This document shows positions 27,465 through 37,993 of a DNA stretch of 64,000 bases, piece after piece. How positions within the stretch are numbered: position 1 is the first letter of the stretch; every line of letters begins with the position of its first letter. The notes below the pieces were generated by a model. That model ran no database searches. It worked only from the letters and a program-made list of their open reading frames with translations, and was not told where the DNA came from. The stretch is from NCBI GenBank assembly GCA_029690005.1, contig CP121458.1, positions 744,001 to 808,000 of the forward strand, written 5' to 3'. The translations under genes were made by a program, and so were the position numbers. Source of the DNA: Prescottella defluvii (GTDB lineage: Bacteria > Actinomycetota > Actinomycetes > Mycobacteriales > Mycobacteriaceae).

Positions 27465-28559
27465 CTACCCGAGGGTGTTGAACCCGGCCATGAGCGGGAA
27501 CAGCGGATCGTCCGGGCCGATGTCCATCGTGCAGTCGCCGGGCCGGGGATCCGGGACGAACGCCCACAGCAGCGCACCCGCGGTGCCGGCCACCCGCTGG
27601 CCGGTGATCTTCTGCTCGATGCTCGTGGCGCGTGCCGGCAGCGTCTTGCACGAGCCGGCGTTCTCGCCGATCTCCGCCACCAGCAACGGCTTTCCGGCCG
27701 CCGCGGCCTGGTCGATGCGCCGAGCCAGGCCGTTCCACTGGTCACCCGGCAGCGGGATGCCGTCGGCGCCGTAGTCGTGGTACTGCACGAAGTCGACGTG
27801 GTCCGACTCGCTCACGTACTGGTAGTCGTCGCCGCCGGTGCCGCACTGGCCGCCGCCGATCAGGCCCGCGGTGATCAGGTGATTCGGCGCGATCGCCTTG
27901 ACGTCGGCGCCGGCCTCCTGCATGAAGTCGCGCAGCACCTGGGCGGCGTCGGGCGGGCACGTGCGCACCCACCAGTCGCAGTTCCCGTTCACGCACTCAC
28001 CGGGATCCGGTTCGCCGACCAACTCCCATGCCGCGACGGACGGGGAGTCCTTCCACCGGTTCACCGCGGTCTGCACCCACTGCTCGAACGTCAGCCGGGT
28101 GCCGTTCTGGTCATCGGTCTTCCAACCGCCGACGTACCATGAGCGGTCCTTGAACTTCTCGCTCTCGCAGGCACCGTCCTGCGCGGAGAGCACCGGGATG
28201 ATCATCTGATCGGTGCGCTCGGCCTCGGCGAAGACCGCGTCCATCGCGGTGAAGTCCAGTTGGCCGGTGTACTTGTTGATCGCCAGTTCCTGGAACGCGT
28301 CGAAACGCGTCAGCGAATGCGGCGGTAGGGATTCGAAGTAGGTGGGCAGATCGACCATGCCGCCGCAGCCGCGGTTGATCGCCCAGTTCGTCGACAGTTG
28401 GTAGGCGTTGAAACCCGCCGGCCACCACTTCTCACCGTCGAGATACAGGCCGTCCGACGCGGCCGAAACCCGGCCCTGTGCCTGCGCCTGTGGCGCCAGA
28501 CCGGCCCCACAGCTGGCCATCGTCACGACTGAAAGCAGTGCTATCAGTATCCATCTCAA
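27465..28559 (-). CDS. Exported GH5-like glycoside hydrolase (endoglucanase/mannanase type), putative lipoprotein
   Basis: About 364 residues. The N terminus has a hydrophobic segment ending MASC, a plausible lipobox, then a (beta/alpha)8 glycanase domain: GFNAYQL, PSVAAWELVGEPD (acid/base Glu), VDFVQYHDYG and LLVAEIGENAG (nucleophile Glu). This is the clan GH-A pattern of cellulases and beta-mannanases. No ATG or GTG start is available; TTG at 28559 or CTG at 28577 are the candidates, and neither has a good ribosome site. Located 2 kb from the GT2 synthase locus; many polysaccharide-synthase loci carry such a hydrolase, so it may trim that polymer. Confidence 0.75.
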   Translation of the reverse strand: MRWILIALLSVVTMASCGAGLAPQAQAQGRVSAASDGLYLDGEKWWPAGFNAYQLSTNWAINRGCGGMVDLPTYFESLPPHSLTRFDAFQELAINKYTGQLDFTAMDAVFAEAERTDQMIIPVLSAQDGACESEKFKDRSWYVGGWKTDDQNGTRLTFEQWVQTAVNRWKDSPSVAAWELVGEPDPGECVNGNCDWWVRTCPPDAAQVLRDFMQEAGADVKAIAPNHLITAGLIGGGQCGTGGDDYQYVSESDHVDFVQYHDYGADGIPLPGDQWNGLARRIDQAAAAGKPLLVAEIGENAGSCKTLPARATSIEQKITGQRVAGTAGALLWAFVPDPRPGDCTMDIGPDDPLFPLMAGFNTLG

Positions 28560-28667
28560 TCTCGGTGTCGTGTTCAGAGCAGCCTCGCTTCGTCAAGGCG
28601 TGGACCCGGACGGGTTGCGAGCAACTCCCGGCTGTCCACGATGTTCGGACCCATCCGGGCAACAACT

Positions 28668-29399
28668 CTAGAGAACTTCGGACAGGAAGGTCTGTAGTCG
28701 AGGCGATTCGGGTCTGTCGAACATTTGCTCGGGTCCGCCCGACTCGACCACCGCCCCGCGATCCATGAACACGACCGTGTCCGAGACCGACCGCGCGAAC
28801 CCCATTTCGTGGGTCACCACCACCATCGTCATGCCGCCCTTTGCGAGGTCGGTCATCAGCGCCAGCACGCCCTTCACGAGTTCGGGATCGAGCGCCGACG
28901 TCGCCTCGTCGAAGAACATCACCTGCGGCTGCATCGCCAGTGCCCGGGCGATCGCGACGCGCTGCTGCTGCCCGCCCGACAGGTTCCCCGGACGCGCGTC
29001 GGCCTTGTGCGCCAGGCCGACCAGTTCGAGTTGGTCGAGTGCCAGCCGGCGGGCCGCGTCCTTCGACATCTTCCGGAGCTTGCGCGGCCCGAGGGCGATG
29101 TTGTCGGCGACAGTGCGGTGCGGAAACAGGTTGAAGTGCTGGAACACCATGCCGATCCGCCGGCGCAGGAGATCCGGGTTGTCGCGGAGCACCGAGCGGC
29201 CGTCGAGGAGGACGTCGCCGGCGTCGGGTTCGTGGAGTCGGTTGAGCACCCGTAGCAGCGTGGACTTCCCGGAGCCTGACGGCCCGATCACCGTGACGGT
29301 CTTGCCGGCGTCGACGTGTAGGTCCACCCCGCGCAGGACCCGGTTGGTGCCGAAGGCGAGGTGCAGTCCGGTGCCGGTGAGGGAGACGGAATCCGGCAT
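28668..29399 (-). CDS. Polar amino acid ABC transporter ATP-binding protein (GlnQ/HisP type)
   Basis: 243 residues with every nucleotide-binding motif: Walker [11 protein letters not shown]-loop FQHFNLFPH, signature LSGGQQQR, Walker [13 protein letters not shown] and the H-loop [10 protein letters not shown]. The FQHFNLFPH and THEMGFAR forms are typical of glutamine/histidine-type importers. It follows the binding-protein/permease fusion gene by three bases, so both form one operon and one transporter. Frame intact. Confidence 0.92.
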   Translation of the reverse strand: MPDSVSLTGTGLHLAFGTNRVLRGVDLHVDAGKTVTVIGPSGSGKSTLLRVLNRLHEPDAGDVLLDGRSVLRDNPDLLRRRIGMVFQHFNLFPHRTVADNIALGPRKLRKMSKDAARRLALDQLELVGLAHKADARPGNLSGGQQQRVAIARALAMQPQVMFFDEATSALDPELVKGVLALMTDLAKGGMTMVVVTHEMGFARSVSDTVVFMDRGAVVESGGPEQMFDRPESPRLQTFLSEVL

Positions 29400-29402
29400 G
29401 CG

Positions 29403-31205
29403 TCAGCCCCTCTCCACGACGATCGACTGCTCGAGGTCGTCGAGCGTGCCGGACGTGTCGGCGCGCCCGGTCCGCAGGCGTCGGTCGATGTAGTTCACCA
29501 GGTGCGTGAGCGGGATGGTCAGTGCCAGGTAGAACAGGCCGGCCGCGACGAGCGGCGACAGGTTGCCGGTCTGCGCGTTGAGGTCCCGGCCCACGGCGAA
29601 CAGCTCCCGCTGCGTGACGAGCAGGCCCAGGAAGTAGATCAGTGACGAGTCCTTGATGAGCGAGATGAACTGGTTCATCAGGGCCGGTAGCACCCGGCGC
29701 ACGCCCTGCGGGATCACCACCAGCGACATCGACCGCCGGTACGAGAAGCCCAGGGCGCGGGCGGCTTCCATCTGGCCGGGTTCGACGCTCTGGATGCCGG
29801 ACCGGAAGATCTCGCCGATGTACGCGGCCGCCAGCAGCGACAACGCCGCGGCGCCCAGCCAGTAGGGGTTGTTGCCGGTCAGTCCCCGGACGACCGGTCC
29901 GACACCCAGCCCGACCAACAGGATGATCACCACCGCGGGCAACCCGCGGAAGATGTCGGTGTAGACCCGGGCCGGCCAACGCAGCCAGCGGGTTCGGGAG
30001 ATCCCGGCGACGGCGAGCATCATGCCGATCACCGTGCCCGCGATGCCCGACGTCAGCGCCAGGATCAACGTGTTCGGCAAGCCGATCCGCAGCAGGTCCG
30101 GGAAGGCTTGTTTGTACAGCTGCCAGTCGAAGAATGTCTCGCCGAGTTGCTGCAGTGTCGACTTCGGTTGCGCGGCAGACGGTTCCGTCGCCGAGGTGTG
30201 TTGCGCGGCGATAGCGGCGAAGTCCGGCAGTTCAGGTGCCGGCGCGGCCTTGCTGCCGGGTTTCCACCCGGCCGGGAGTGCCCGCGGCACCCAGTCCGAG
30301 TACAGCCGCGACCACGTCCCGTCGGCGATCACCGCGTCGAGCCCCGAGTTGAGGGCGTCGATCAGTGGCTGACGGTCCTTCGCGACCGCCCAGCCGATGA
30401 AGTTGTCGAGGCTGAAGGTGTTCTGCACGACCGACACGGGATCGCCGGGTTTGATGATCACCGCCTGCGTCTGCGACGGCACCACCCAGGCGTCGATCTG
30501 CCCGGTTTTCAGGTTCGCGTACGCGGTGTTGTAGTCCGGGAACTTCACCGGGTCGAGGCCGAGGGTGTTCACGACGTAGTCGTCCTGCACGGTGCCCTGC
30601 ACGACACCGATTCGGACGGAGGAGTTCAGATCCGAGAAGCCCTTGATCGCACTGCCGTTCGGCACCGCGAGTGCGAAGTATCCGAAGTCGTAGCCGTTGG
30701 TGAACCCGACCAGGTTGCGGCGGGCGTCGGTGGTGGTGATCGACGACGACCCCGCGTCGAACCGGTGGCTCGCCACCTGCGCCAGCAGCCCCGCGAAGTC
30801 GGTGCCGACGAACTCCACCTGGAGCCCGAGTTTCGCGGCGACGGCCCGCAACAGTTCGTTGTCGAAGCCGGTGAAGACGTTGTGCGAGTTGACGCACGTG
30901 TTCGGCGGCCCGTCCGACAGCGTGCCGACCGTGAGCGTGCCGGGCTTGACCAGTCCCAACTTTGCCGGGTCGATATCGTTGAGCGGCAGTGTGTTCGGTG
31001 TCGTGTACTTGTCACCGGCGGTGGCGGCGGCCGCTGTGTCGAGATTCGTGGGCAACGCGGTGGCGCTGTCGACGCCGGGCGGCACACGCAGATCGGTGCG
31101 TCCCGATGCGTCACGGCCCGACGTGCACGCCGCCAGAGCGAGCACCGGAAGGAGTATCACCAGCAGCACCGCCGCCGCTCGGGATCGGGAAGCGGCGGCG
31201 GGCAT
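29403..31205 (-). CDS. Amino-acid ABC transporter: fused substrate-binding protein and permease
   Basis: 600 residues. N-terminal lipoprotein-like signal (VLLVILLPVLALAACTSG), a family 3 solute-binding domain at about residues 80-315 (LTVGTLSDGPPN, FDNELLRAVAAKLGL, VGTDFAGLLAQVASHRFDAG), then a linker and a HisMQ-type permease domain from about 365 to 575 with the EAA loop (EAARALGFSYRRSMSLVVIPQGVRRVLP). Having receptor and channel in one chain fixes them at 1:1 and suggests two binding sites per dimeric transporter. Works with the ATPase encoded just downstream. Substrate probably a polar amino acid. Confidence 0.9.
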   Translation of the reverse strand: MPAAASRSRAAAVLLVILLPVLALAACTSGRDASGRTDLRVPPGVDSATALPTNLDTAAAATAGDKYTTPNTLPLNDIDPAKLGLVKPGTLTVGTLSDGPPNTCVNSHNVFTGFDNELLRAVAAKLGLQVEFVGTDFAGLLAQVASHRFDAGSSSITTTDARRNLVGFTNGYDFGYFALAVPNGSAIKGFSDLNSSVRIGVVQGTVQDDYVVNTLGLDPVKFPDYNTAYANLKTGQIDAWVVPSQTQAVIIKPGDPVSVVQNTFSLDNFIGWAVAKDRQPLIDALNSGLDAVIADGTWSRLYSDWVPRALPAGWKPGSKAAPAPELPDFAAIAAQHTSATEPSAAQPKSTLQQLGETFFDWQLYKQAFPDLLRIGLPNTLILALTSGIAGTVIGMMLAVAGISRTRWLRWPARVYTDIFRGLPAVVIILLVGLGVGPVVRGLTGNNPYWLGAAALSLLAAAYIGEIFRSGIQSVEPGQMEAARALGFSYRRSMSLVVIPQGVRRVLPALMNQFISLIKDSSLIYFLGLLVTQRELFAVGRDLNAQTGNLSPLVAAGLFYLALTIPLTHLVNYIDRRLRTGRADTSGTLDDLEQSIVVERG

Positions 31206-31220
31206 CGGGTCGGTCCCGGT

Positions 31221-32015
31221 CTACGCGAGTCCGGACAGTTGCGGTGGCGTGTGCTCGTCGCGCCACGCGATCGCCTCGCGGAGCGTGGTGAGGTCGTAGT
31301 CGGGTCCGCTGGAGTTCGTGGTGAACAGTGTGACGCCGGCATCGACGTACGCAGGCGCGAGCTCCGCGCCCGGCCACCACGTCGACCGCTCGATCTCGTG
31401 CGGGTCGCGCTGCACGTCGCCGCAGTGCTCGCCGAGGATCGCGGACTTGCGGACGAACTCGTCGCGCTCGCCGAAGCCGTGCCAGATGTCGGCGTACTCG
31501 GCGACCAGGCGCAGCGTCTTCTTCTCACCGCTGCCGCCGATCAGGATCGGGATGTCGCGCGTCGGAGCGGGATTGAGCTTGCCGAGCCGGGAGGTGATGC
31601 GCGGCAGGTACTCCCCCAGCAGCTTGATCCGGGAACCCGGGGTGCCGAAGTCGTAGCCGTACGCGCCGTAGTCCTTCTCGAACCAGCCGGCGCCGATGCT
31701 GAGGATCAGCCGTCCGCCGCTGATGTGGTCGACCGTGCGGGCCATGTCGGCGAGCAGGTCCGGGTTGCGGTAGCCGGCGCAGGAGACCAGCGCGCCGATC
31801 TCCACCCGCTCGGTCTGCTCGGCCCACGCGCCGAGCATCGTCCAACACTCGAAGTGCGCGCCCTCCTGATCGCCGTACAGGGGGAAGAAGTGATCCCAGT
31901 TGAAGACGACGTCGGCGCCGGCGTCCTCGGCGCGCATCACGGCGTCGCGGATCATGCGGTAGTCGGGGGCGTGCTGCGGCTGCAACTGGATGCCGATACG
32001 CACGGGACGGGTCAT
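31221..32015 (-). CDS. LLM-class F420-dependent oxidoreductase
   Basis: 264 residues of the luciferase-like TIM-barrel family: RIGIQLQPQH start, FNWDHFFPLYGD, LVSCAGYRNPDLLADMARTVDHISGGRLILSIGAGWFEKDYGAYGYDF and ILIGGSGEKKTLRLVAEYADIWHGFG, which are characteristic of F420-binding actinobacterial members. The ATG at 32015 is the only sensible start. Transcribed toward the ABC transporter genes with 15 bases between, possibly the same transcript. Substrate unknown. Confidence 0.85.
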   Translation of the reverse strand: MTRPVRIGIQLQPQHAPDYRMIRDAVMRAEDAGADVVFNWDHFFPLYGDQEGAHFECWTMLGAWAEQTERVEIGALVSCAGYRNPDLLADMARTVDHISGGRLILSIGAGWFEKDYGAYGYDFGTPGSRIKLLGEYLPRITSRLGKLNPAPTRDIPILIGGSGEKKTLRLVAEYADIWHGFGERDEFVRKSAILGEHCGDVQRDPHEIERSTWWPGAELAPAYVDAGVTLFTTNSSGPDYDLTTLREAIAWRDEHTPPQLSGLA

Positions 32016-32102
32016 GTGGGACTCCTTCGCGCCGAGACTCGCATCTCACGGTATCCCCGCGCTCGATCCGCTGCACGCAGTTGGAGGCGCACACTGGGAG
32101 AC

Positions 32103-32348
32103 GTGCGGATCACCGAGCGCCCGAGCCCGCCCACCGGCTGGAAGCGGCGGTTCTTCCGCATGCCCATCACGCTCTACCGGTGGCATCTCGGTGCGCTGCT
32201 CGGGCACCGGTTCGTACTTGTCGAACACGTCGGTCGGCGGAGCGGCCGGACCCGGCAGGTGGTGCTCGAGGTGGACGGCAGTGAGGCCGATTTCCGCGAG
32301 GCGGGCCGGAACATTCATTTCGTGCGGCTGCGGCCCGTGCACGGTTGA
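32103..32348 (+). pseudogene. Truncated deazaflavin-dependent nitroreductase (DDN)-like remnant
   Basis: 81 residues from a GTG. MPITLYRWHLGALLGHRFVLVEHVGRRSGRTRQVVLEV is the N-terminal half of the F420-dependent DDN/DUF385 family, which normally has 130-150 residues. The second half, with the WYRNIRANP-type block, is absent and replaced by ADFREAGRNIHFVRLRPVHG. It reads as a decayed or internally deleted copy. It is divergent from the LLM oxidoreductase, another F420-type gene. Confidence 0.55.
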
Positions 32349-32447
32349 TGGTTCGGGACACTTCGGACGCCTATGCTGTGCCCGCACACCCGTGCACCCT
32401 CACTCGGATCGTCCGGCACGTTCCTGCCGGTGAAGGGACCGCTCCAC

Positions 32448-33530
<1,083 letters not shown>

Positions 33531-33662
33531 CCCTGACCGATCCAGTCTGGGGGTAATGACCGAAATCAGGCCCCGTTCGTGCGAGAGTGAGCGGCGACAT
33601 ATGCCTCGGTCCGGTGGAGCTCTCGTCCGCCGGGCCGGAGACGTCTATCTGAAAGGTGGACC

Positions 33663-34949
33663 ATGCGTTCTTTCAATACGCGCACGAGGGTTGCGGTTGC
33701 GGCCTCGGCTGTCACGCTGCTCGCGCTCGCCGGTTGCTCGAGTGACAACGGTGGCGGCGGCACCAGCCCCGCCGACGCTGCCACGCAGAACCTCGAGGGC
33801 CGCGGCGCGATCTCGTTCGCTATGGGCAAGAACGACACCGACAAGCTGCAGCCGGTGATCGCGAAGTGGAACGCGGCGCACCCGAACGAGCAGGTCTCGC
33901 TCAAGGAGCTGCCCGGCGAGGCGGACGACCAGTACGACAAGCTCGTCCAGTCGCTGCAGGCCGGCAACTCCGACTACGACGTGATGGCGCTCGACGTGGT
34001 CTGGACGGCCGGCTTCGCCGCGAACGGCTGGCTGCAGCCGCTCGAGGGCTCGCTGGCCATCGACACCTCCAACCTGCTGCAGTCGACGGTCGAGACGGCC
34101 ACCTACCGCGGCAAGCTGGTCGCGGGCCCGCAGAACACCAACGCGCAGCTGCTGTACTACCGCACCGACCTGACGCCGCAAGCGCCCGCGGACTGGAAGG
34201 CGCTCACCGACAGCTGCGCCGTCGCCAAGGACAAGGGCGTCCAGGACTGCATGGTCACCCAGCTCAAGCAGTACGAGGGCCTGACGGTCAACACCACGCA
34301 GTTCATCAACTCGTGGGGCGGCTCGGTCGTCGGCTCCGACGGCAAGACCCCCGAGGTCACGTCGCCGCAGGCCAAGGCCGGCATGCAGGCGCTGGTCGAC
34401 GCCTACCAGGGCGGCCAGATCGCGAAGCGTTCCACCGGCTTCACCGAGGAGGAGACCAACCTCGCGTTCGTCGGTGGTGAGGCGATGTACGCCTACAACT
34501 GGCCGTACATGTGGGACAACGCGCAGAAGGACGGCTCCAAGGTGAAGGGCAACGTCGGCGTCGCGCCGATCGCCGGCCCGAACGGCGCGGGCGCGTCGAC
34601 CCTCGGCGGCTACAACAACGGCATCAACGTGTTCTCCAAGAACAAGGCCACCGCGCGTGACTTCATTGCGTTCGTCCAGAACGACGAGAACCAGATGTCG
34701 TTCGCGGACGCATCGTTCCCGCCGGTCCTGAAGTCGGTCTACGACGACCCGGCCCTGCAGGCGAAGTACCCGTACCTGCCCGCGCTGAAGACGGCCCTCG
34801 AGAACGCGAAGCCGCGTCCGGTCACGCCGAACTACAAGCAGGTCTCGAAGGCCATCCAGGACAACGCCAACTCGGCGCTCACCGGTGCGGTGACCGTCGA
34901 CCAGGCCGCCACCAACATGGCCGCAGCGATCACCGCCGCGAACCAGTAG
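33663..34949 (+). CDS. Sugar-binding lipoprotein of the CUT1 importer (LpqY/MusE-like)
   Basis: 428 residues with a lipoprotein signal (AASAVTLLALAGC, cysteine near residue 25) and a family 1 solute-binding fold. DYDVMALDVVWTAGFAANGWLQPL closely follows the corresponding block of M. tuberculosis LpqY, the trehalose receptor, and ETNLAFVGGEAMYAYNWPYMW is the usual hinge region. Frame intact; GAAAGGTGG precedes the ATG. Encoded between the ATPase and the two permeases, so it feeds this importer. Trehalose or maltose-type oligosaccharides are the likely ligands. Confidence 0.88.
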   Translation: MRSFNTRTRVAVAASAVTLLALAGCSSDNGGGGTSPADAATQNLEGRGAISFAMGKNDTDKLQPVIAKWNAAHPNEQVSLKELPGEADDQYDKLVQSLQAGNSDYDVMALDVVWTAGFAANGWLQPLEGSLAIDTSNLLQSTVETATYRGKLVAGPQNTNAQLLYYRTDLTPQAPADWKALTDSCAVAKDKGVQDCMVTQLKQYEGLTVNTTQFINSWGGSVVGSDGKTPEVTSPQAKAGMQALVDAYQGGQIAKRSTGFTEEETNLAFVGGEAMYAYNWPYMWDNAQKDGSKVKGNVGVAPIAGPNGAGASTLGGYNNGINVFSKNKATARDFIAFVQNDENQMSFADASFPPVLKSVYDDPALQAKYPYLPALKTALENAKPRPVTPNYKQVSKAIQDNANSALTGAVTVDQAATNMAAAITAANQ

Positions 34950-34985
34950 GCACCCGTTCGATCACGAGAGATCAGGTAACGCAAG

Positions 34986-36077
34986 ATGGCTGACTCTGCT
35001 GAGCTGAGGCGAGCAGACGAGGCCCGCGCCGTGGTCGGAGTCGACGACTCCGACCACGGCGGCCGCGCTTCCGAGCGCGAGGCGCCCGGTTCCGGGCGCA
35101 CGGGTCACGACGACGAAACTCCGACGAGCGCGCCGCGCAAGCGCGACCTACGTCCGATCTGGCTGATCGCGCCGACGATGGCGATCCTGGCCGTCGTCAT
35201 CGTGTACCCGGTGATCCGCGCGGTGATCCTGTCTTTCCAGGACAACAAGCACGTCGACCCCGACACCGGCGTCTTCGTCCAAGGCGGGTTCGCCGGTTTC
35301 AAGCACTACCTGCAGTGGCTCGTGCAGGACTGCGGCGCCGGCGCCGGTTCGTGTCCGCCCGGCACCCTGGCGCACGACTTCTGGCCCGCACTGGGCGTCA
35401 CCCTCTTCTTCGCCGTCGTCACGGTCACCATCGAGGTCCTCCTCGGTCTGTGGATGGCGACGATCATGGGGAAGACGTTCTGGGGGCGCTCCCTGCTCCG
35501 CGCGAGCGTGCTGATCCCGTGGGCCATTCCCACGGCGGTCACCGCGAAGTTGTGGTTCTTCATCTTCGCCGAGAACGGCATCGCCAATAAGTTGCTCGGC
35601 ACCTCGATCGCGTGGACCACCGACCCGTGGGCGTCGCGGTTCGCGGTCATCATCGCCGATGTGTGGAAGACGACGCCGTTCATGGCGCTGCTGATCCTTG
35701 CCGGTCTGCAGATGATTCCGCAGGACGTCTACGAGGCCGCCAAGGTCGACGGCGCAACCGCGTGGCAGCGGTTCACCAAGATCACCTTGCCGCTGGTCAA
35801 GCCGGCACTGATGGTCGCGGTGCTCTTCCGCACCCTCGACGTGCTGCGCATGTACGACCTGCCCGCCATCCTGTCCGGCACCTCCGGTGCCACCCCGAAC
35901 ACGACGCTCTCGATCCTGGTGGTCGCCGACATCCGGCAGGGCCACTTCCAGAGCGCGTCGGCGCTGTCGACGTTGATCTTCCTGCTGATCTTCGCGGTCG
36001 CGTTCGTGATGGTGAAGTTCCTCGGCGCCAACGCGGTGCGCACCCAGGACGAGCAGCGGAAGGGGGCTGATCACTGA
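34986..36077 (+). CDS. CUT1 sugar ABC transporter permease (SugA/MalF type)
   Basis: 363 residues. A hydrophilic N-terminal extension of about 55 residues (ADSAELRRADEARAVVG ...) precedes six helices. The EAA loop that docks on the ATPase is EAAKVDGATAWQRFTKITLPLVKP. The short loop SFQDNKHVDPDTGVFVQGG before the second helix is typical for SugA-like proteins. The stop shares one base with the start of the partner permease, indicating coupled translation and equal dosage. Confidence 0.92.
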   Translation: MADSAELRRADEARAVVGVDDSDHGGRASEREAPGSGRTGHDDETPTSAPRKRDLRPIWLIAPTMAILAVVIVYPVIRAVILSFQDNKHVDPDTGVFVQGGFAGFKHYLQWLVQDCGAGAGSCPPGTLAHDFWPALGVTLFFAVVTVTIEVLLGLWMATIMGKTFWGRSLLRASVLIPWAIPTAVTAKLWFFIFAENGIANKLLGTSIAWTTDPWASRFAVIIADVWKTTPFMALLILAGLQMIPQDVYEAAKVDGATAWQRFTKITLPLVKPALMVAVLFRTLDVLRMYDLPAILSGTSGATPNTTLSILVVADIRQGHFQSASALSTLIFLLIFAVAFVMVKFLGANAVRTQDEQRKGADH

Positions 36078-37036
36078 TGGGACGCCACAGCAAGCCCGAA
36101 GACCTCGACGATCACGAGGTCGTCGCGGAGGCGTCGACGCCCGTGTCGGTGGCCGTCGCCGAGCCGCCGGTCGCCGCACCGACCCCGAGCAAGCCGCGCC
36201 GTCGCACCGACCGCGGAAAGTCCGCGCGCACCTACCTCGGCGTCGCGATCATCCTCATCTGGGGGCTGGCGCCGTTCTACTGGATGGTCGTCACCGCGTT
36301 CCGGCGGTCCGACCACACCTTCGACACCACGCCGTGGCCGACGTACCTGACGCTCGACAACTTCCGGGCCGCGCTGGCGACGGACAAGGGCAACGACTTC
36401 CTCGGCGCGATCGTCAACAGCCTCATCATCGGTGCGGTGACGACGGCCGTCGGTCTGCTGCTCGGTGTGTTCACCGCGTACGCGCTCGCGCGGATCGAGT
36501 TCCGCGGCAAGTACATCGTCACCGGCATCATCTTGGGTGCGTCGATGTTCCCGACCGTCGCGCTGATGACGCCGCTGTACCAGCTGTTCGGCGATTTCGG
36601 CTGGATCGGCCAGTACCAGGCGCTGATCATCCCGAACATCTCGTTCGTGCTGCCGCTGACGATCTACACGCTCACGTCGTTCCTGGCGGACCTGCCGTGG
36701 GAGCTCGAGGAGGCCGCGCGGATCGACGGCGCGAGCCGGTTCCAGGCGTTCCGCCTGGTGATCCTGCCGTTGGCCGCTCCGGCGCTGTTCACCACGGCGA
36801 TCCTCGCGTTCATCGCGACGTGGAACGAGTTCATGCTCGCGAGCCTGCTGTCGACGGAGAAGACCGAACCGGTGACCGTGGCGATCGCCCGGTTCGCGGG
36901 CGCCAACGCGTGGGAGCAGCCGTACGCGGCGATCATGGCCGCCGGCACGATCGTGACGATCCCGCTGGTGATCATGGTGCTCGTGTTCCAGCGTCGCATC
37001 GTCTCCGGTCTCACCGCGGGCGGCGTGAAGAGCTGA
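36077..37036 (+). CDS. CUT1 sugar ABC transporter permease (SugB/MalG type)
   Basis: 319 residues with a Pro/Ala-rich cytoplasmic start, six helices and the EAA loop EEAARIDGASRFQAFRLVILPLAAP. WNEFMLASLLS and the C-terminal RRIVSGLTAGGVKS tail match MalG/SugB proteins. Forms the heterodimeric channel with the preceding gene product. The ATG overlaps the upstream stop by one base. Frame intact. Confidence 0.92.
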   Translation: MGRHSKPEDLDDHEVVAEASTPVSVAVAEPPVAAPTPSKPRRRTDRGKSARTYLGVAIILIWGLAPFYWMVVTAFRRSDHTFDTTPWPTYLTLDNFRAALATDKGNDFLGAIVNSLIIGAVTTAVGLLLGVFTAYALARIEFRGKYIVTGIILGASMFPTVALMTPLYQLFGDFGWIGQYQALIIPNISFVLPLTIYTLTSFLADLPWELEEAARIDGASRFQAFRLVILPLAAPALFTTAILAFIATWNEFMLASLLSTEKTEPVTVAIARFAGANAWEQPYAAIMAAGTIVTIPLVIMVLVFQRRIVSGLTAGGVKS

Positions 37037-37037
37037 C

Positions 37038-37234
37038 ATGCCCCCGGCAGGCAGTCACGGGGACGCCAGTCCCTCGAGATGCTCATCGGCATCCTCGGCT
37101 TCTTCACGTTCATGTCGTTCGTCGCGGCGGTCGTCCCGATCGTGCGCGGCGAGCCGTCGGTGACCGCGTCGCTGGTGCTGCTCGCGTGCGTCGTGCTGCT
37201 CGGCGGCGCGATCGTGCTGCATCGGCGGAGCTGA
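37038..37234 (+). CDS. Small two-helix membrane protein at the end of the sugar-importer operon
   Basis: The reading frame with membrane character runs from an ATG at 37079 to a TGA at 37232: LIGILGFFTFMSFVAAVVPIV, a short loop, then LVLLACVVLLGGAIVLHRRS. The ATG at 37038, one base after the permease stop, becomes in frame if one C is restored in the CCCCC run at 37041, giving about 65 residues. Family unknown; position suggests co-expression with the transporter. Confidence 0.5.
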
Positions 37235-37238
37235 CGGT

Positions 37239-37993
37239 TTAGATTTCGACGCTGCCGACGACCGTTCCATCAGCGGCATAGCCGGTGAGGACCGGGCGGG
37301 GACTGCCGGGCGCCGGTGTCGGGAACCAGCCGAAGAAGCTGCCGTCCGCGAGGATCGTGGGCAGCACCTGCCCGTTGCTCGTGCGGATGTCGGCCCGCAC
37401 CGCCGTCCCTGCCGCCGCGTCGTAGGTCAACACATGTGGTAGCACCTCGCCCCGACGCTCTCGCCGTATGCGCCAACGACGAACGTGCCGGCACCGTCGC
37501 CCAGTTCGCCGAAATCTTCGGGACCCTGCCTGCACCGGTTGCCCAGATCGATGAACTCCGACGGTCCGGGTTGCGCGACGCTGGTGGCGCTCTCGAACAC
37601 CGGCGTAACGCACCGCTGGCTGCCGGCGCCGTGCGCCACGAGGACACTGAACACGGTGCCGACCGGCCCGGGAATGGAGCCGACCCGCTCGGCAGTGGCG
37701 GGATCGACCGGCGTCTTGCCTGGTGCCGGGTCCTGCCAGTAGTAGAACGTGTCGGTGAATGCCTTCGGCATCATGCCGGTGGCGGCCGCTGCCCCGACCC
37801 CGCCCGCGGCGAACAATGCAGCGACTGCGACGACGGACGCCACGCGTCGGGAACGGACCCGGGGAACCGTCGACTCAGAGTCGGTCGCCATGATGCGGTC
37901 CCGTTCCGCGTCCTGCAGGTGCCGAGGCCACAGTTCGTCGGTTCCGCTGTTGGGCCGCATGGCCTCGAGGGCCGTCAGCAGGTCCTTCGTCAT
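37239..37993 (-). CDS. Single-pass membrane protein coupled to the ECF sigma factor (possible anti-sigma or CU044-like protein; frame break)
   Basis: About 251 residues: a cytoplasmic stretch (TKDLLTALEAMRPNSGTDELWPRHLQDAERDRIMA), one helix (VASVVAVAALFAAGGVGAAAATG), and an extracytoplasmic domain ending GYAADGTVVGSVEI. The ATG at 37993 overlaps the sigma-factor stop (ATGA), the usual arrangement for an anti-sigma factor. No HxxxCxxC zinc motif is visible, so it is not a classic ZAS protein. The frame changes at the CCCC run at 37450-37453. It may instead be an effector lipoprotein-like partner; I am unsure. Confidence 0.6.

Noticed and set aside
30108-32348. 746-codon plus-strand open frame antisense to the amino-acid transporter and LLM genes
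   Set aside because: Arg/Val/Gly-rich translation with no motif; both minus-strand genes are clear. Only its last 80 codons (DDN-like) look real.
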